DNA of 64,000 bases, taken from the NCBI RefSeq assembly GCF_015709455.1, contig NZ_JADNQW010000004.1, forward strand, positions 81,530-145,529, written 5' to 3'. The notes below the pieces were generated by a model, which searched no databases, was not told the origin of the DNA, and worked only from the letters and a program-made list of their open reading frames with translations. Shown here piece by piece: positions 33,647 to 42,764 of this stretch (its first letter is position 1; each line of letters opens with the position of its first letter). The position numbers and the translations under genes are program-made. The stretch comes from Methylosinus sp. H3A (GTDB lineage Bacteria > Pseudomonadota > Alphaproteobacteria > Rhizobiales > Beijerinckiaceae).

Positions 33647-35526
33647 TGACGGAACTCACGTCCACACCGGCCGGCGAACTGCCTCACCCCGTATCTGCTC
33701 GAGTTGCACATCGGAACGAATTCGACAACGGCTGGGCGGTCATCTCCCGAATCATCCGACATGTCCTACGTTACAGGTGGCGCTTCGCCTTGGCGACGAT
33801 CACGAGTCTGCTGGCCTCGGTCTTCAACGTAGCGATACCGCGTCTCCTAGGCCGGTCCGTCGACGCCGCACACGCACTGACGACCGGAAATAGCGTCGAA
33901 TCGGAAGAAACCGTCCAGTTCCTAGCAGCCCTCGCCGGCCTCCTCCTCGCCGCCGCGACTCTGCGAGGCCTCTTTCAGATGATTTCGGGATACCTGAGCG
34001 AATTCATCGCGCATGCTTACGGTCGCGATCTGCGTATCGCCTATTTCGACAAGTTGCAAAGGATGGGATTCGACTTTCACGACCGCATTCACTCGGGCGA
34101 CCTAATCACCCGCGGAATGCTCGATCTGGAAGGCGTGCGCGGGTTCGTCGAAAACGCGATGCAGCGCTTTATCGCGCTTGTTTTGCTCGCGAGTATCGGC
34201 GCGCTGCTCCTGTTCAGTCGTGACACCCCTATGGCGCTCGTGACGCTGAGCTTCGTGCCGCTGCTCGGATGGCGCGCGGGTAGAATGGGCCTGACACTTC
34301 GTGGCGCCTGGACGCGCCTTCAAGAGCGTCTTGCCATCCTGACGCGCGTCATGGAAGAAAATCTCGAAGGCGTACGCGTCGTGCGCGCTTTTTCCTCGCA
34401 GCGCTTCGAAATCGCCAAGTTCGATACTGCTGGAAATGACGCGTTGGCGGTGGCCAACGAACGAATCGTCACTCGTGCTATCGGCATGTCGACGATAAAT
34501 GCCGGATATTACTTCGCGATGGTGGCCGTTCTTTGGTTCGGCTCACAGCGTGTGGCGGCCGGCTATATCTCAATCGGCGAGTTGACGGAGTTCCTCACCT
34601 TCATGACGATTCTGCAAATGCCTGTGCGTCAGGTAGGAATGATCATGAACTCGTCCGCGCGAGCCATTTCGTCTGGCAAACGCTTGTACGAAATCCTCGA
34701 CATGGAGCTGCCGTTCGAGGCTCGGAAAGGAACGCATGATCTCATCGTGACCGTTGGACAACTACGATTCGAGAACGTCAGTTTTTCATACGATGTCGCC
34801 GCGCCGAACTCCTTGGAGGGCATATCCTTCGAGGTTAAGCGAGGCCAAACGCTCGGTATCGTCGGACCTTCGGGGGGAGGGAAGTCGACGATCGCTCATC
34901 TCATACCTCGGTTCTATGATGTATCGGGGGGCAGAATCACGATCGATGGCCACGACATTCGTGATGTGACGCTGGAATCTCTCCGTCGCGCCGTAAGCGT
35001 CGTTCAGCAGGACGTCTTTCTCTTCGATGATAGCGTCGCGAGCAATGTCGCCTATCCGGACCCCGACGCAGGAGCGGATGATCTCGTCCGCGCCGCGGCA
35101 ACCGCGCAGATTCATGATTATGTCACAGAACTTGCGGGCGGATATCGGACGCGGATCGGCGAGCGCGGTGTCGGGCTGTCTGGAGGCCAGCGACAGAGGC
35201 TCTCGATCGCACGAGGGATTATCGAAGAACCATCGATCGTAATCTATGACGACGCTAGCTCAGCCGTGGATGCTGCGACGGAGCACCACCTTCGTCGGAC
35301 GCTGCGGGAGGCCGGGCATTCGACAACGACAATCATCATCTCACATCGCCTCGCGTCGCTGATGCACGCCGACGAGATAATCGTCCTCGACAGGGGCCAT
35401 ATCGTCGAGCGCGGCCGACATGAGGAGCTCAGTCGAGCCGGAGGCTTGTATTCGACGCTATTTCTCGCGCAATGGGGAGCACGCGAAGAAGTAGCGACGA
35501 ACAGCGACGAGTGGATCCACGCATGA
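33646..35526 (+). CDS. ABC exporter-fold half-transporter, degenerate site subunit
   Basis: 626 residues: an N-terminal six-helix exporter-type membrane domain and a C-terminal ATPase. Walker A is GPSGGGKST, the signature LSGGQRQRLS, the H-loop ISHRL. Walker B reads IVIYDDASSAVD, with Asp in place of the catalytic Glu. It starts on the stop of the frameshifted gene (TAATG) and overlaps its partner by ATGA, so it forms a heterodimer with the product of 35523-37361. Asymmetric heterodimers include BmrCD and TM287/288 exporters, and also exporter-fold importers such as YbtPQ and IrtAB. The direction is unknown; the neighbouring uptake genes make import worth considering. Confidence 0.85.
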   Translation: MTELTSTPAGELPHPVSARVAHRNEFDNGWAVISRIIRHVLRYRWRFALATITSLLASVFNVAIPRLLGRSVDAAHALTTGNSVESEETVQFLAALAGLLLAAATLRGLFQMISGYLSEFIAHAYGRDLRIAYFDKLQRMGFDFHDRIHSGDLITRGMLDLEGVRGFVENAMQRFIALVLLASIGALLLFSRDTPMALVTLSFVPLLGWRAGRMGLTLRGAWTRLQERLAILTRVMEENLEGVRVVRAFSSQRFEIAKFDTAGNDALAVANERIVTRAIGMSTINAGYYFAMVAVLWFGSQRVAAGYISIGELTEFLTFMTILQMPVRQVGMIMNSSARAISSGKRLYEILDMELPFEARKGTHDLIVTVGQLRFENVSFSYDVAAPNSLEGISFEVKRGQTLGIVGPSGGGKSTIAHLIPRFYDVSGGRITIDGHDIRDVTLESLRRAVSVVQQDVFLFDDSVASNVAYPDPDAGADDLVRAAATAQIHDYVTELAGGYRTRIGERGVGLSGGQRQRLSIARGIIEEPSIVIYDDASSAVDAATEHHLRRTLREAGHSTTTIIISHRLASLMHADEIIVLDRGHIVERGRHEELSRAGGLYSTLFLAQWGAREEVATNSDEWIHA

Positions 35527-37361
35527 GCTTCGCGGATCTCGGAGGGCGCGCCGCCGGCGGCGGAAATTTTCACGGCGCGCCGGGAACACAAGCCGAAGTC
35601 GGCGAAGAGATATTCGTCACGGTCGATCCGAGAACATTTCGTCGGATATGGACTTTCGTCGAACCTTACCGACTCGATCTCTTGGCTGCGGTTCTGGCTG
35701 TCATCGCTTTCGTTGGCACCCAGGTCTGCATCCCCTATGCCATCCGCCTCTCGGTCGAAAGCATAATCGGGACCCCAGGGAGTTCGCGCCTCGAACTCGT
35801 CTTGTTCGGATTCACGCTCCTGATCGCGGCAAATGGATTCACGAGCTTCTTGCAGGAGGTCACAGCTGCTCGACTTGCCCAACGTGCGATCTTCGACATG
35901 CGTCGCGCGATGTTCGTCCATCTACAGCGGGTATCGCTCTCCTTTATGGATCGAACACACGTCGGACGCATCATGTCGAGACTGCAGGGCGACGTGAATG
36001 CGTTGCAAGAGTTCTTCGAAACTTCAATTGCCGCGACGGGTGACCTCGTCCTGCTTTTTGGAATCGTCGGTGTGTTGCTCGCGATGGAATGGCGGCTGGC
36101 CCTCATGACATTCGCTGTCATTCCGGCGCTAGCCTGCATTCGCGCGGTATGGTTGCCTTACGCCAAGGCAGTGTTCAGCCGAGCACGTGACACATCGTCG
36201 ATCGTCAATGGCGCGCTTGCCGAAAATATTTCGGGTGTGAGGGTCGTGCAGGGCTGCCGTCGCGAAGAGATAAATCTCGCAGACTTTGTGCTTAAGGCGG
36301 AACATAATTTCGAGGCGCACGCGCAGTCGTCGATCGCGTCCCAAATGATGGTGCCGACCGTCGATATATTGATGGGCGTAGCCACCGCCACTGTCATTAT
36401 CGTTGGCGGCAATTTCATTGGCGCAGGCCGGATCGACATCGGTGTGATGGTTGCCTTCATCTTCTATGTTCAGCGGTTTTTCGATCCAATTCGAACCGTT
36501 TCAATGCAATACACGATGATGCAGCGCGCCACTGCCGCCGGGCAGCGAATCTTCGAAGTTCTCGACGCACCAGTCTCGATGATCGATAGGCCTGACGCCC
36601 AGCCGCTCCGCGGTGATAGACTGCCGATCGTATTCGAGAATGTCAGCTTCGGTTACCACCCTGGGAAGGAAGTGCTTCACGGGATCGACTTCGCCGTGAA
36701 CGCGAATGAGACCGTGGCGCTCGTCGGGCCCACCGGATCTGGAAAGACGAGCATCGCCTCACTCGTTCATCGCTTCTATGACGTGTGGGACGGACGGGTT
36801 CTGGTCGGTGGCGTAGATGTCCGTGAGCTTACACAGCAGTCTCTTGGTGAGAGCATCGCGATTGTCCTGCAGGAACCTTTTCTATTCACGGGGACAATTC
36901 TCGACAACATTCGGTATTCGAGCACATGGGCCACTCGCGACGAGGTAATCGCCGCGGCGAAGGCCGTTCGTGCAGACGAATTTATCGAGGCTTTACCGAA
37001 TGGATACGACACGCAACTCGAACAGCGGGGACAAAATCTTTCGGTCGGTCAGCGACAGCTCCTGAGCTTCGCGCGCGCACTTTGCGCGGATCCGAAGATT
37101 CTGATCCTCGACGAAGCGACCGCCAGCATCGATAGTCTCGTCGAGGCGGAGATCCAACGGGCTTTGCGAGTTCTGCTCGCAGGCCGCACGAGCATCATTA
37201 TCGCTCATCGGCTAGCTACGGTTCGGGACGCCCATAGGATCATCGTGCTTCGTGACGGGAGGATCGTGGAGCAAGGACCGCATAGAGAGCTGCTTCGAAC
37301 GGGCGGTCTCTATGCATCTCTCTACCGGCGCAACATCTCGTCGTTCGACGAGAACGGGTAA
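35523..37361 (+). CDS. ABC exporter-fold half-transporter, catalytic subunit
   Basis: 612 residues from the ATG at 35523. Membrane domain, then an ATPase with Walker A GPTGSGKTS, a Q-loop in LQEPFLFTG, Walker B LILDEATASID with intact Glu, and H-loop IAHRL. The signature is altered to LSVGQRQ. In the heterodimer this weak signature faces the Walker B lacking Glu in the partner (33646-35526), giving one dead and one active nucleotide site. The sequence ends RRNISSFDENG. Followed by a palindrome at 37424 that may end the transcript. Confidence 0.85.
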   Translation: MSFADLGGRAAGGGNFHGAPGTQAEVGEEIFVTVDPRTFRRIWTFVEPYRLDLLAAVLAVIAFVGTQVCIPYAIRLSVESIIGTPGSSRLELVLFGFTLLIAANGFTSFLQEVTAARLAQRAIFDMRRAMFVHLQRVSLSFMDRTHVGRIMSRLQGDVNALQEFFETSIAATGDLVLLFGIVGVLLAMEWRLALMTFAVIPALACIRAVWLPYAKAVFSRARDTSSIVNGALAENISGVRVVQGCRREEINLADFVLKAEHNFEAHAQSSIASQMMVPTVDILMGVATATVIIVGGNFIGAGRIDIGVMVAFIFYVQRFFDPIRTVSMQYTMMQRATAAGQRIFEVLDAPVSMIDRPDAQPLRGDRLPIVFENVSFGYHPGKEVLHGIDFAVNANETVALVGPTGSGKTSIASLVHRFYDVWDGRVLVGGVDVRELTQQSLGESIAIVLQEPFLFTGTILDNIRYSSTWATRDEVIAAAKAVRADEFIEALPNGYDTQLEQRGQNLSVGQRQLLSFARALCADPKILILDEATASIDSLVEAEIQRALRVLLAGRTSIIIAHRLATVRDAHRIIVLRDGRIVEQGPHRELLRTGGLYASLYRRNISSFDENG

Positions 37362-37423
37362 CGTGCATCGACGTGTGCCGATTTCCGGCGAGCGCGACTG
37401 GTCATCGAGCCGAAGAAAAATTG

Positions 37424-37443
37424 CCGAAACGGCACCGTTTCGG
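37424..37443. terminator. 20-base palindrome after the ABC pair
   Basis: CCGAAACGG-CA-CCGTTTCGG, a perfect 9-bp stem with a 2-base centre, 63 bases after the ABC gene stop and 66 before the porin-like ATG. There is no T-tract, so it could be either a terminator or an operator for the following gene. Confidence 0.4.
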
Positions 37444-37508
37444 GATGCACACTATTGCAACCCTATCCACAATGTATAGTGTTGGCTTACACGGGTCGGA
37501 GGAATGGA

Positions 37509-38234
37509 ATGCGTCGCTTTGTTCTAACTGTCGTCAGCGTTGTCGCGGCAAATGCCGCCAGAGCCGCGGATTTGCCTTCTACGAAGGCGTTGCCGGAAGA
37601 GCCGAGGGCGGTCTTCACATGGAAAGGCTTCTACATCGGGGCGCACGCCGGCGTCGCTTGGGCTCATGATGAGAGCGCTAATATCCTATACGGAAACCCG
37701 AGTATCGCATCCTCCAGCTTCGACGCCACCGGGGTAATCGGAGGGCTCCATCTGGGTTACAACTGGCAGGTCGGCAATTGGGTCCTCGGCCTCGAAGGAG
37801 ACGTGGATGCGACTGGCCTAGAGGGGACCGTCGCCTCGCGACCCGGCACGACCTATTTCTCGTCGACATCGCGTTCGCCCGTGCAAGGCTCGATCCGCGG
37901 TCGCATCGGCTATGCGTTCGATCACCTTCTCCTCTACGCGACCGGCGGCGGCATATGGACGGGCATTCTAACCAGCTATCGTGAGCTGCCGATCGGCGAC
38001 AGCTTCTCGCGAACGAGAGAGAGCTGGACGGTCGGCGGCGGCGTCGAATATGCGCTCAACAATAATTGGTCGGTGCGCGGCGAATATCGCTTCGCCGACT
38101 TCGGGCGATATTACGATGGCCCCGCGAAGGCTCCCTTGTATCAGCAGAGCCACCATTGGGACGAGAACCAGGTTAAATTCGGCGTCACCTGGAAATACAC
38201 TCAGGGCGGCACACAGCCGTTGTTCACTCGTTGA
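37509..38234 (+). CDS. Omp25/Omp31-type outer-membrane beta-barrel
   Basis: 241 residues from the ATG at 37509 (ribosome site cggagg). The frame upstream to 37455 has no such site. The signal peptide ends NAARAADLP. The mature chain has the eight-stranded barrel pattern of alphaproteobacterial Omp25/31 proteins: TWKGFYIGAHAGVAWAH, GLHLGYNWQVGNWVLGLEGDVDATGLEG, RGRIGYAFDHLLLYATGGGIW, TVGGGVEYALNNNWSVRGEYRFADFG, ending WKYTQGG. Such proteins are abundant structural OMPs. Its position between transporter operons may be incidental, or it may aid uptake. Confidence 0.82.
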   Translation: MRRFVLTVVSVVAANAARAADLPSTKALPEEPRAVFTWKGFYIGAHAGVAWAHDESANILYGNPSIASSSFDATGVIGGLHLGYNWQVGNWVLGLEGDVDATGLEGTVASRPGTTYFSSTSRSPVQGSIRGRIGYAFDHLLLYATGGGIWTGILTSYRELPIGDSFSRTRESWTVGGGVEYALNNNWSVRGEYRFADFGRYYDGPAKAPLYQQSHHWDENQVKFGVTWKYTQGGTQPLFTR

Positions 38235-38294
38235 TCGACGGGGCCACGCTGCTTCGAGGCCGCGTGGCCCATAAACCGAGAGGGTGCGGCGGGC

Positions 38295-39146
38295 ATGGTT
38301 TTTTCACTCACAGCTGTTCGGAAAGCCGGGCTGGCGGCGCGCAGCGAAGCGTATTCGTCGAACGCGTCGCTCTGGGCTTTCGTGAAGGAGTTTTTTCAAA
38401 GGTCGCTGGCCATCGTCTTGTTTCTCTCGATCTGGGAGTTGGCGCCGCGGCTCGGCGTCATCAATCGCGACTTCCTTCCGCCGCTTTCGGAAGTCCTCTG
38501 GCAAGGCTATCTCTTCGCCGCCGACGGCAAGCTGCTCCCGCACATCACCGTCAGTCTCGGACGTGCAGTAGGAGGTTTCGCGCTGGGGGTCGTGATAGCG
38601 GTTCCGCTCGGGGTGCTGCTGGGCTGGTACTCCGGCTTCGAGCGGTATGTTAATCCCCTGCTCCAATTTCTCCGGCAGTTCAACTCCATCTCGCTTCTGC
38701 CCGTGTTTATCCTTTTCTTCGGCGTGGGTTATCTGACCAAGGTCGTCATTATTTTCTGGGTCGCGGCGTGGCCGATTCTTCTCAGCACGGCGAGCGGCGT
38801 AAAATACGTAGATCCGATCCTCGTAAAATACGGGCGCTCGCTCGCTCTCTCCGATTGGCAGATCTTCGTCAGGATCGTAGCGCCGTCGGCGATACCGTCG
38901 ATCATCGCAGGCATGCGTCTCGCGGCAACATATTCTTTTCTCGTCCTGGTGGCCTCCGAGCAAGTGGGAGCGAGCAGTGGGCTCGGATATCTCGTCGAGA
39001 ATGCGCAATATATTCTCGGCATTCACATGCTCTATGTGGCGGTGCTAACGCTCGTCGCGTTCGGGTTCCTAGCCAATCAATCTCTGGTCTTGCTCGAGCG
39101 CCGGTTGACGCGCTGGAAATCTGAGAGCAGCGGCCGGCCCGTTTGA
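38295..39146 (+). CDS. ABC transporter permease, SsuC/TauC type
   Basis: 283 residues. Membrane helices are clear (LAIVLFLSIWELAPRLGV, VGGFALGVVIAVPLGVLLGWY). The EAA loop is KYGRSLALSDWQIFVRIVAPSAIPSIIAGMRLA, followed by VLVASEQVGASSGLGYLVENAQYILGIHMLYVAV. This is the channel of the second sulfonate/nitrate/taurine-class importer in the window. It is followed after 14 bases by its ATPase (39161) and then by the binding protein (40032) and a monooxygenase (41122), so uptake and cleavage are co-transcribed. Confidence 0.85.
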   Translation: MVFSLTAVRKAGLAARSEAYSSNASLWAFVKEFFQRSLAIVLFLSIWELAPRLGVINRDFLPPLSEVLWQGYLFAADGKLLPHITVSLGRAVGGFALGVVIAVPLGVLLGWYSGFERYVNPLLQFLRQFNSISLLPVFILFFGVGYLTKVVIIFWVAAWPILLSTASGVKYVDPILVKYGRSLALSDWQIFVRIVAPSAIPSIIAGMRLAATYSFLVLVASEQVGASSGLGYLVENAQYILGIHMLYVAVLTLVAFGFLANQSLVLLERRLTRWKSESSGRPV

Positions 39147-39160
39147 AGAGGGTGTTCCCG

Positions 39161-39988
39161 ATGACTGCCAACCGAGCGCCGAAAATCAGAGTGCGTGACC
39201 TACGAAAGGACTTTCCTGCCCGGGACGCGAAAGGACGGGTGACAGGTGCTTTCACGGCGATCGACGGCGTGAGTCTCGACATCGCCGAAGGAGAGTTTGT
39301 CGCGGTCGTCGGGCCCAGTGGCTGCGGGAAGTCGACGCTCCTCGACTTGCTCGGCGGGCTGTCCGCGCCGACAGCGGGGGCAATACTGTTAGACGGGGAA
39401 CCAATCAGAGGCACGTCGCTCGATCGCGGCGTCGTGTTCCAGCAGTATGCGCTTTTCCCTTGGCTGACGGCCTTGGAAAATGTCGCCTTCTCGCTCCAAG
39501 GAAAAATAAGCTCGAAGGACGAAAGACGCGACGTCGCGCGGAAACACCTCGCACTAGTGGGATTGCAGGAGTTCGGAGAACGTTATCCTCATCAATTGTC
39601 GGGCGGCATGAAGCAACGTGTCGCGCTCGCCCGCAGTCTCGCGCACGATCCCAGCATTCTTCTGATGGACGAGCCCTTCGCCGCATTGGACGCTCAAACT
39701 CGGGAGTTGTTGCAGGCCGAATTGCTTCGCATCTGGGAGCAATCCCGAAAGACGATCGTCTTTATCACTCATGGAATCGATGAAGCGATCTATCTCGGTC
39801 AGAAGATCGCGATCATGACCTCGCGACCCGGCAGGATAAAACAGATCCTGATCAATCCTCTCGCTGGACGCACTCAAGTCGACGACATTCGTGGTTCGCC
39901 GGAATTCGCTCGCCTGCGCCATGAGGTGTGGAGCCTGCTGCGAGACGAAATCAACCAGGCCGCCGCTCTCGAATTGGCCGCCACTTGA
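39161..39988 (+). CDS. ABC transporter ATPase, SsuB/TauB type
   Basis: 275 residues from the ATG at 39161, which follows a gaaggg-like ribosome site; a TTG at 39143 is less likely. Walker A is GPSGCGKST, Q-loop FQQYALFPW, signature LSGGMKQR, Walker B ILLMDEPFAALD and H-loop ITHGIDEA. Closest in pattern to the ATPase at 8668-9519 but clearly a separate copy. It powers the permease at 38295-39146. 43 bases separate it from the binding-protein gene. Confidence 0.88.
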   Translation: MTANRAPKIRVRDLRKDFPARDAKGRVTGAFTAIDGVSLDIAEGEFVAVVGPSGCGKSTLLDLLGGLSAPTAGAILLDGEPIRGTSLDRGVVFQQYALFPWLTALENVAFSLQGKISSKDERRDVARKHLALVGLQEFGERYPHQLSGGMKQRVALARSLAHDPSILLMDEPFAALDAQTRELLQAELLRIWEQSRKTIVFITHGIDEAIYLGQKIAIMTSRPGRIKQILINPLAGRTQVDDIRGSPEFARLRHEVWSLLRDEINQAAALELAAT

Positions 39989-40031
39989 GGCGTCGCCGAA
40001 CATCGCGACGAGCTCGGACGGAGATAGTGCG

Positions 40032-41081
40032 ATGAAGTTCAATACCCCCGATAGACCGATCGAATTGACGCGCAGGCGGTTCAATCAGCTCCTGGGTTCG
40101 ACCGCTGCATCCGCAGGCGTGTTCGCTCCTGGAGTCGCTCGAACTGACAATCTGATCCCTCTTCGAATCATGGGCAGCGGCAATGGATGGAGCGCGTCGG
40201 AGATAGTGGTTCTCGCGGAGGAATTCGGATTTTTCCGCAAGGAGGGCTTACGCCTCGATTTGATCATCCTTCCTCCGGAGAGGCTGACGATCGCTCTAGA
40301 AGGCGGCATTACCGATTTCATCCCCAACGCCTATTATATCTATTTTCTCAATATTAGAGACAAGGGGATGAAAGCGCGCCAGGTGGTCTCGACGACCCCT
40401 TACCTCGATGCTCGTCTTCCGAGCGGGGGGCTTTTCGTCCGTGAAGACAGTCGAATTCGTGAGGCCTCCGATCTGCGCGGAAAGACGATCGGCGTCACCG
40501 TGCTGCAATTTGCGTCCGCCTGGTTTACCTTGGCCTACGCGGCGCGAGCTGGACTTAAGAGAGAGGATCTGAATCTCACGGCGATTCCCGGCCCTCACCA
40601 TCAACAGGTTCTAACGAACGGTGACGTCGACGCAGTTTATACGATCGGCGCGGTCGAAGCTACATTGCTGAAAAAGGGCGAGTTTCGCAGGCTCTTCGCA
40701 ACGTCTGATCTGGTCGGGCGGCGGATTTCGCTCGGTTCGACGATTGTCAAAGAAGAGTTCATGAAAAGCAATCCAGATGTCGTTCGACGCTATGTGACCG
40801 CAATTGGCAATACGATCGAATGGGCAAACCGCAGCCAGGATGAGATAGTCCGCTATGCGATCAAGAATGGAAAGGTGAATTCGGCACTTGCACCATACCT
40901 ATACTCGTCAAATGGGAGCGGTGACTATAGCGCGCTGCGCTGGCCTGATCACGGATTGCAAGATCGTGATGATGTAAACCTCTGGATCGAAATGGCGGAA
41001 AATATCGGCATTGCCAATCCGCGGCGATTTAAGGCGGAAGACATTTATACCGACCGGTTCAATCCATACGCACCCGCGTAA
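40032..41081 (+). CDS. Tat-exported ABC substrate-binding protein, SsuA/TauA type
   Basis: 349 residues from the ATG at 40032. The leader is twin-arginine-like (ELTRRRFNQLLGSTAASAGVFAPGVA). The binding-protein fold follows: EIVVLAEEFGFFRKEGLRLDLIILPPERLTIALEGGITDFIPNAYY, DLRGKTIGVTVLQFASAWFTLAYAARAGLKREDLNL, VLTNGDVDAVYTIGAVEATLLKKGEF. Tat export suggests folding before export. The ligand is probably an anionic organosulfur compound, by family and by the monooxygenase gene 40 bases downstream. Confidence 0.83.
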   Translation: MKFNTPDRPIELTRRRFNQLLGSTAASAGVFAPGVARTDNLIPLRIMGSGNGWSASEIVVLAEEFGFFRKEGLRLDLIILPPERLTIALEGGITDFIPNAYYIYFLNIRDKGMKARQVVSTTPYLDARLPSGGLFVREDSRIREASDLRGKTIGVTVLQFASAWFTLAYAARAGLKREDLNLTAIPGPHHQQVLTNGDVDAVYTIGAVEATLLKKGEFRRLFATSDLVGRRISLGSTIVKEEFMKSNPDVVRRYVTAIGNTIEWANRSQDEIVRYAIKNGKVNSALAPYLYSSNGSGDYSALRWPDHGLQDRDDVNLWIEMAENIGIANPRRFKAEDIYTDRFNPYAPA

Positions 41082-41121
41082 AGTCGTCGGACAGTACACG
41101 CGTATCAAATCGGAGACGATC

Positions 41122-42477
41122 ATGAGCCGACGATACCTTCACGTTAACGTCAATGCGTCGACCCCAGGATCGCATCCGGCAGCATGGCGGTCTCCCGATG
41201 CCAATCGCTTTGGGTCGTTCGATATCGAGCATTTCAAGCAAGTGGCGCTCGTCGCGGAGCGCGGGCTGTTGAATGCGGTGTTTCTTCCCGATCAGGTCTC
41301 TCTTTCGCAGGATCCATCGAGCGGGCCAGGTTGGGGGCTGCTGGACCCGGTCGTGACAGTCGCGCATCTGTCTGCCGTGACCGAGCACATCGGATTCATC
41401 GCAACCCAAACCACTTCCTACACGCATCCCTACAATATCGCGCGGACATTCGCTACGCTCGATCATGTGACCCGAGGACGCATCGGACTCAATCTCGTCA
41501 CGACAATGGCTGACGCCGCCGCGCGCAACTTCGGCGAAAAGACACTGCCGTCTCCGAGCGAACGTTACGCCCGCGCAGCCGAATTCGCGGAAGTTCTGAT
41601 CGCGCTCTGGGATAGTTGGGAGGATGACGCTCTCATTGGCGACGTTGAGACGGGCGTGTTCGCAGACAAGAACCGTATCCACGCAATCAATCATTCGGGA
41701 CAGTATTTTTCGGTGTCTGGACCACTCCAGGTTCCGAGGTCACCCCAAGGCCGGCCCCTGCTCGTGCAGGCGGGTGGATCGGAACAGGGGCGGGATCTCG
41801 CGGCCAGATACGCAGAAGCGGTGTTCAGCGCAACTCAGTACCTGAGCGAGGCGCAAGCCTATTACCGCGACTTGAAGATCCGAGCTTCCGGATATGGGCG
41901 CGATCTCGATTCGCTGATCATCCTTCCCGGGGTCGTTCTCTTTATAGGAGGAACGGAAGAAGAGGCGAGGAGACGTAAAAGGGAACTCGATGAACTCGAT
42001 GGTGATCGAGGGCTCGAGAGGCTGGCCGCGAGACTTGGAGTCTCAGTCGGTGATCTCGATCTCGACAAACCCCTGCCAGTCGATCTGATCGACTATTCAT
42101 TTCGTGGATCGCACCAATCGGTCGGCTTTGCCGATGCCCTTCGCTCCGTCGCGCTCGATCGAACGCGAACCGTTCGGCAGATATTGGAGCAGGGCGGAGG
42201 CCTCGGGCATCGCACGCTCATCGGATCGCCTGAGCAAATTGCAGCCGATTTCGAGGAGTGGTTCGTCTCTGGCGCGGCCGACGGCTTCAATATTATGGTC
42301 GACATCGCGCCCACCGGCCTTTCGGCGTTCGTCGATCACGTCGTTCCGATTCTTCAGCGACGCGGTCTCTATCGGAATGAATATGAAGGCCGCACTCTCC
42401 GGGAGCACTTCGGCGCCGCTCGACCGAAAAGCGCGTTCGAAGGCTATTCCCAGCGCATCGAAGCAGCGGCGAGTTGA
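41122..42477 (+). CDS. FMN-dependent monooxygenase, NtaA/SnaA/DszA family (3)
   Basis: 451 residues from the ATG at 41122 with a ggagacg ribosome site; the frame upstream belongs to no gene. It begins SRRYLHVNVNASTPGSHPAAWRS and has all family blocks: VALVAERGLLNAVFLPDQVSL, HIGFIATQTTSYTHPYNIARTFATLDHVTRGRIGLNLVTTMADAA, WDSWEDDALIGDV, LQVPRSPQGRPLLVQAGGSEQGRDLAARYAEAVFS, SGAADGFNIMVDIAPTGLSAFVDHVVPILQRR. Co-transcribed with the SsuABC-type importer, so the imported ligand is probably its substrate. It depends on a flavin reductase encoded elsewhere, possibly at 30361. Confidence 0.86.
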   Translation: MSRRYLHVNVNASTPGSHPAAWRSPDANRFGSFDIEHFKQVALVAERGLLNAVFLPDQVSLSQDPSSGPGWGLLDPVVTVAHLSAVTEHIGFIATQTTSYTHPYNIARTFATLDHVTRGRIGLNLVTTMADAAARNFGEKTLPSPSERYARAAEFAEVLIALWDSWEDDALIGDVETGVFADKNRIHAINHSGQYFSVSGPLQVPRSPQGRPLLVQAGGSEQGRDLAARYAEAVFSATQYLSEAQAYYRDLKIRASGYGRDLDSLIILPGVVLFIGGTEEEARRRKRELDELDGDRGLERLAARLGVSVGDLDLDKPLPVDLIDYSFRGSHQSVGFADALRSVALDRTRTVRQILEQGGGLGHRTLIGSPEQIAADFEEWFVSGAADGFNIMVDIAPTGLSAFVDHVVPILQRRGLYRNEYEGRTLREHFGAARPKSAFEGYSQRIEAAAS

Positions 42478-42705
42478 AGATAGGCAATCGAGGCAGCGAT
42501 TGCCGCAATAGCGAGAAATCACGAATTCCTCGAGAACTCGTCGAGCTGTCGGTCAGATCCTCCTCCTCGTCCTTTGCGAAGTTGCAAATTCGCAACCTTC
42601 GTCGTCGTGCGCGAAAGGGCGTTCGATCATGCCACCAAAACGGTCAATGCCTATTCAGGATGTCGATTTAAACGGCCAAATGACGGCAATATCGTAACAA
42701 TTTCG

Positions 42706-42733
42706 TTGTGAAAGCATATATACCTGATAGACT
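42706..42733 (+). promoter_or_regulatory. Putative promoter of the TonB receptor gene
   Basis: TTGTGA (42706-42711), a 16-base spacer and TAGACT (42728-42733), 31 bases before the ATG at 42765, in an A/T-rich gap of about 290 bases after the monooxygenase gene. No Fur-like 19-bp palindrome is seen. The rest of the gap holds no gene. Confidence 0.4.
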
Positions 42734-42764
42734 ATGTACGCAATATCTGTCGGGAGCAGTGGAA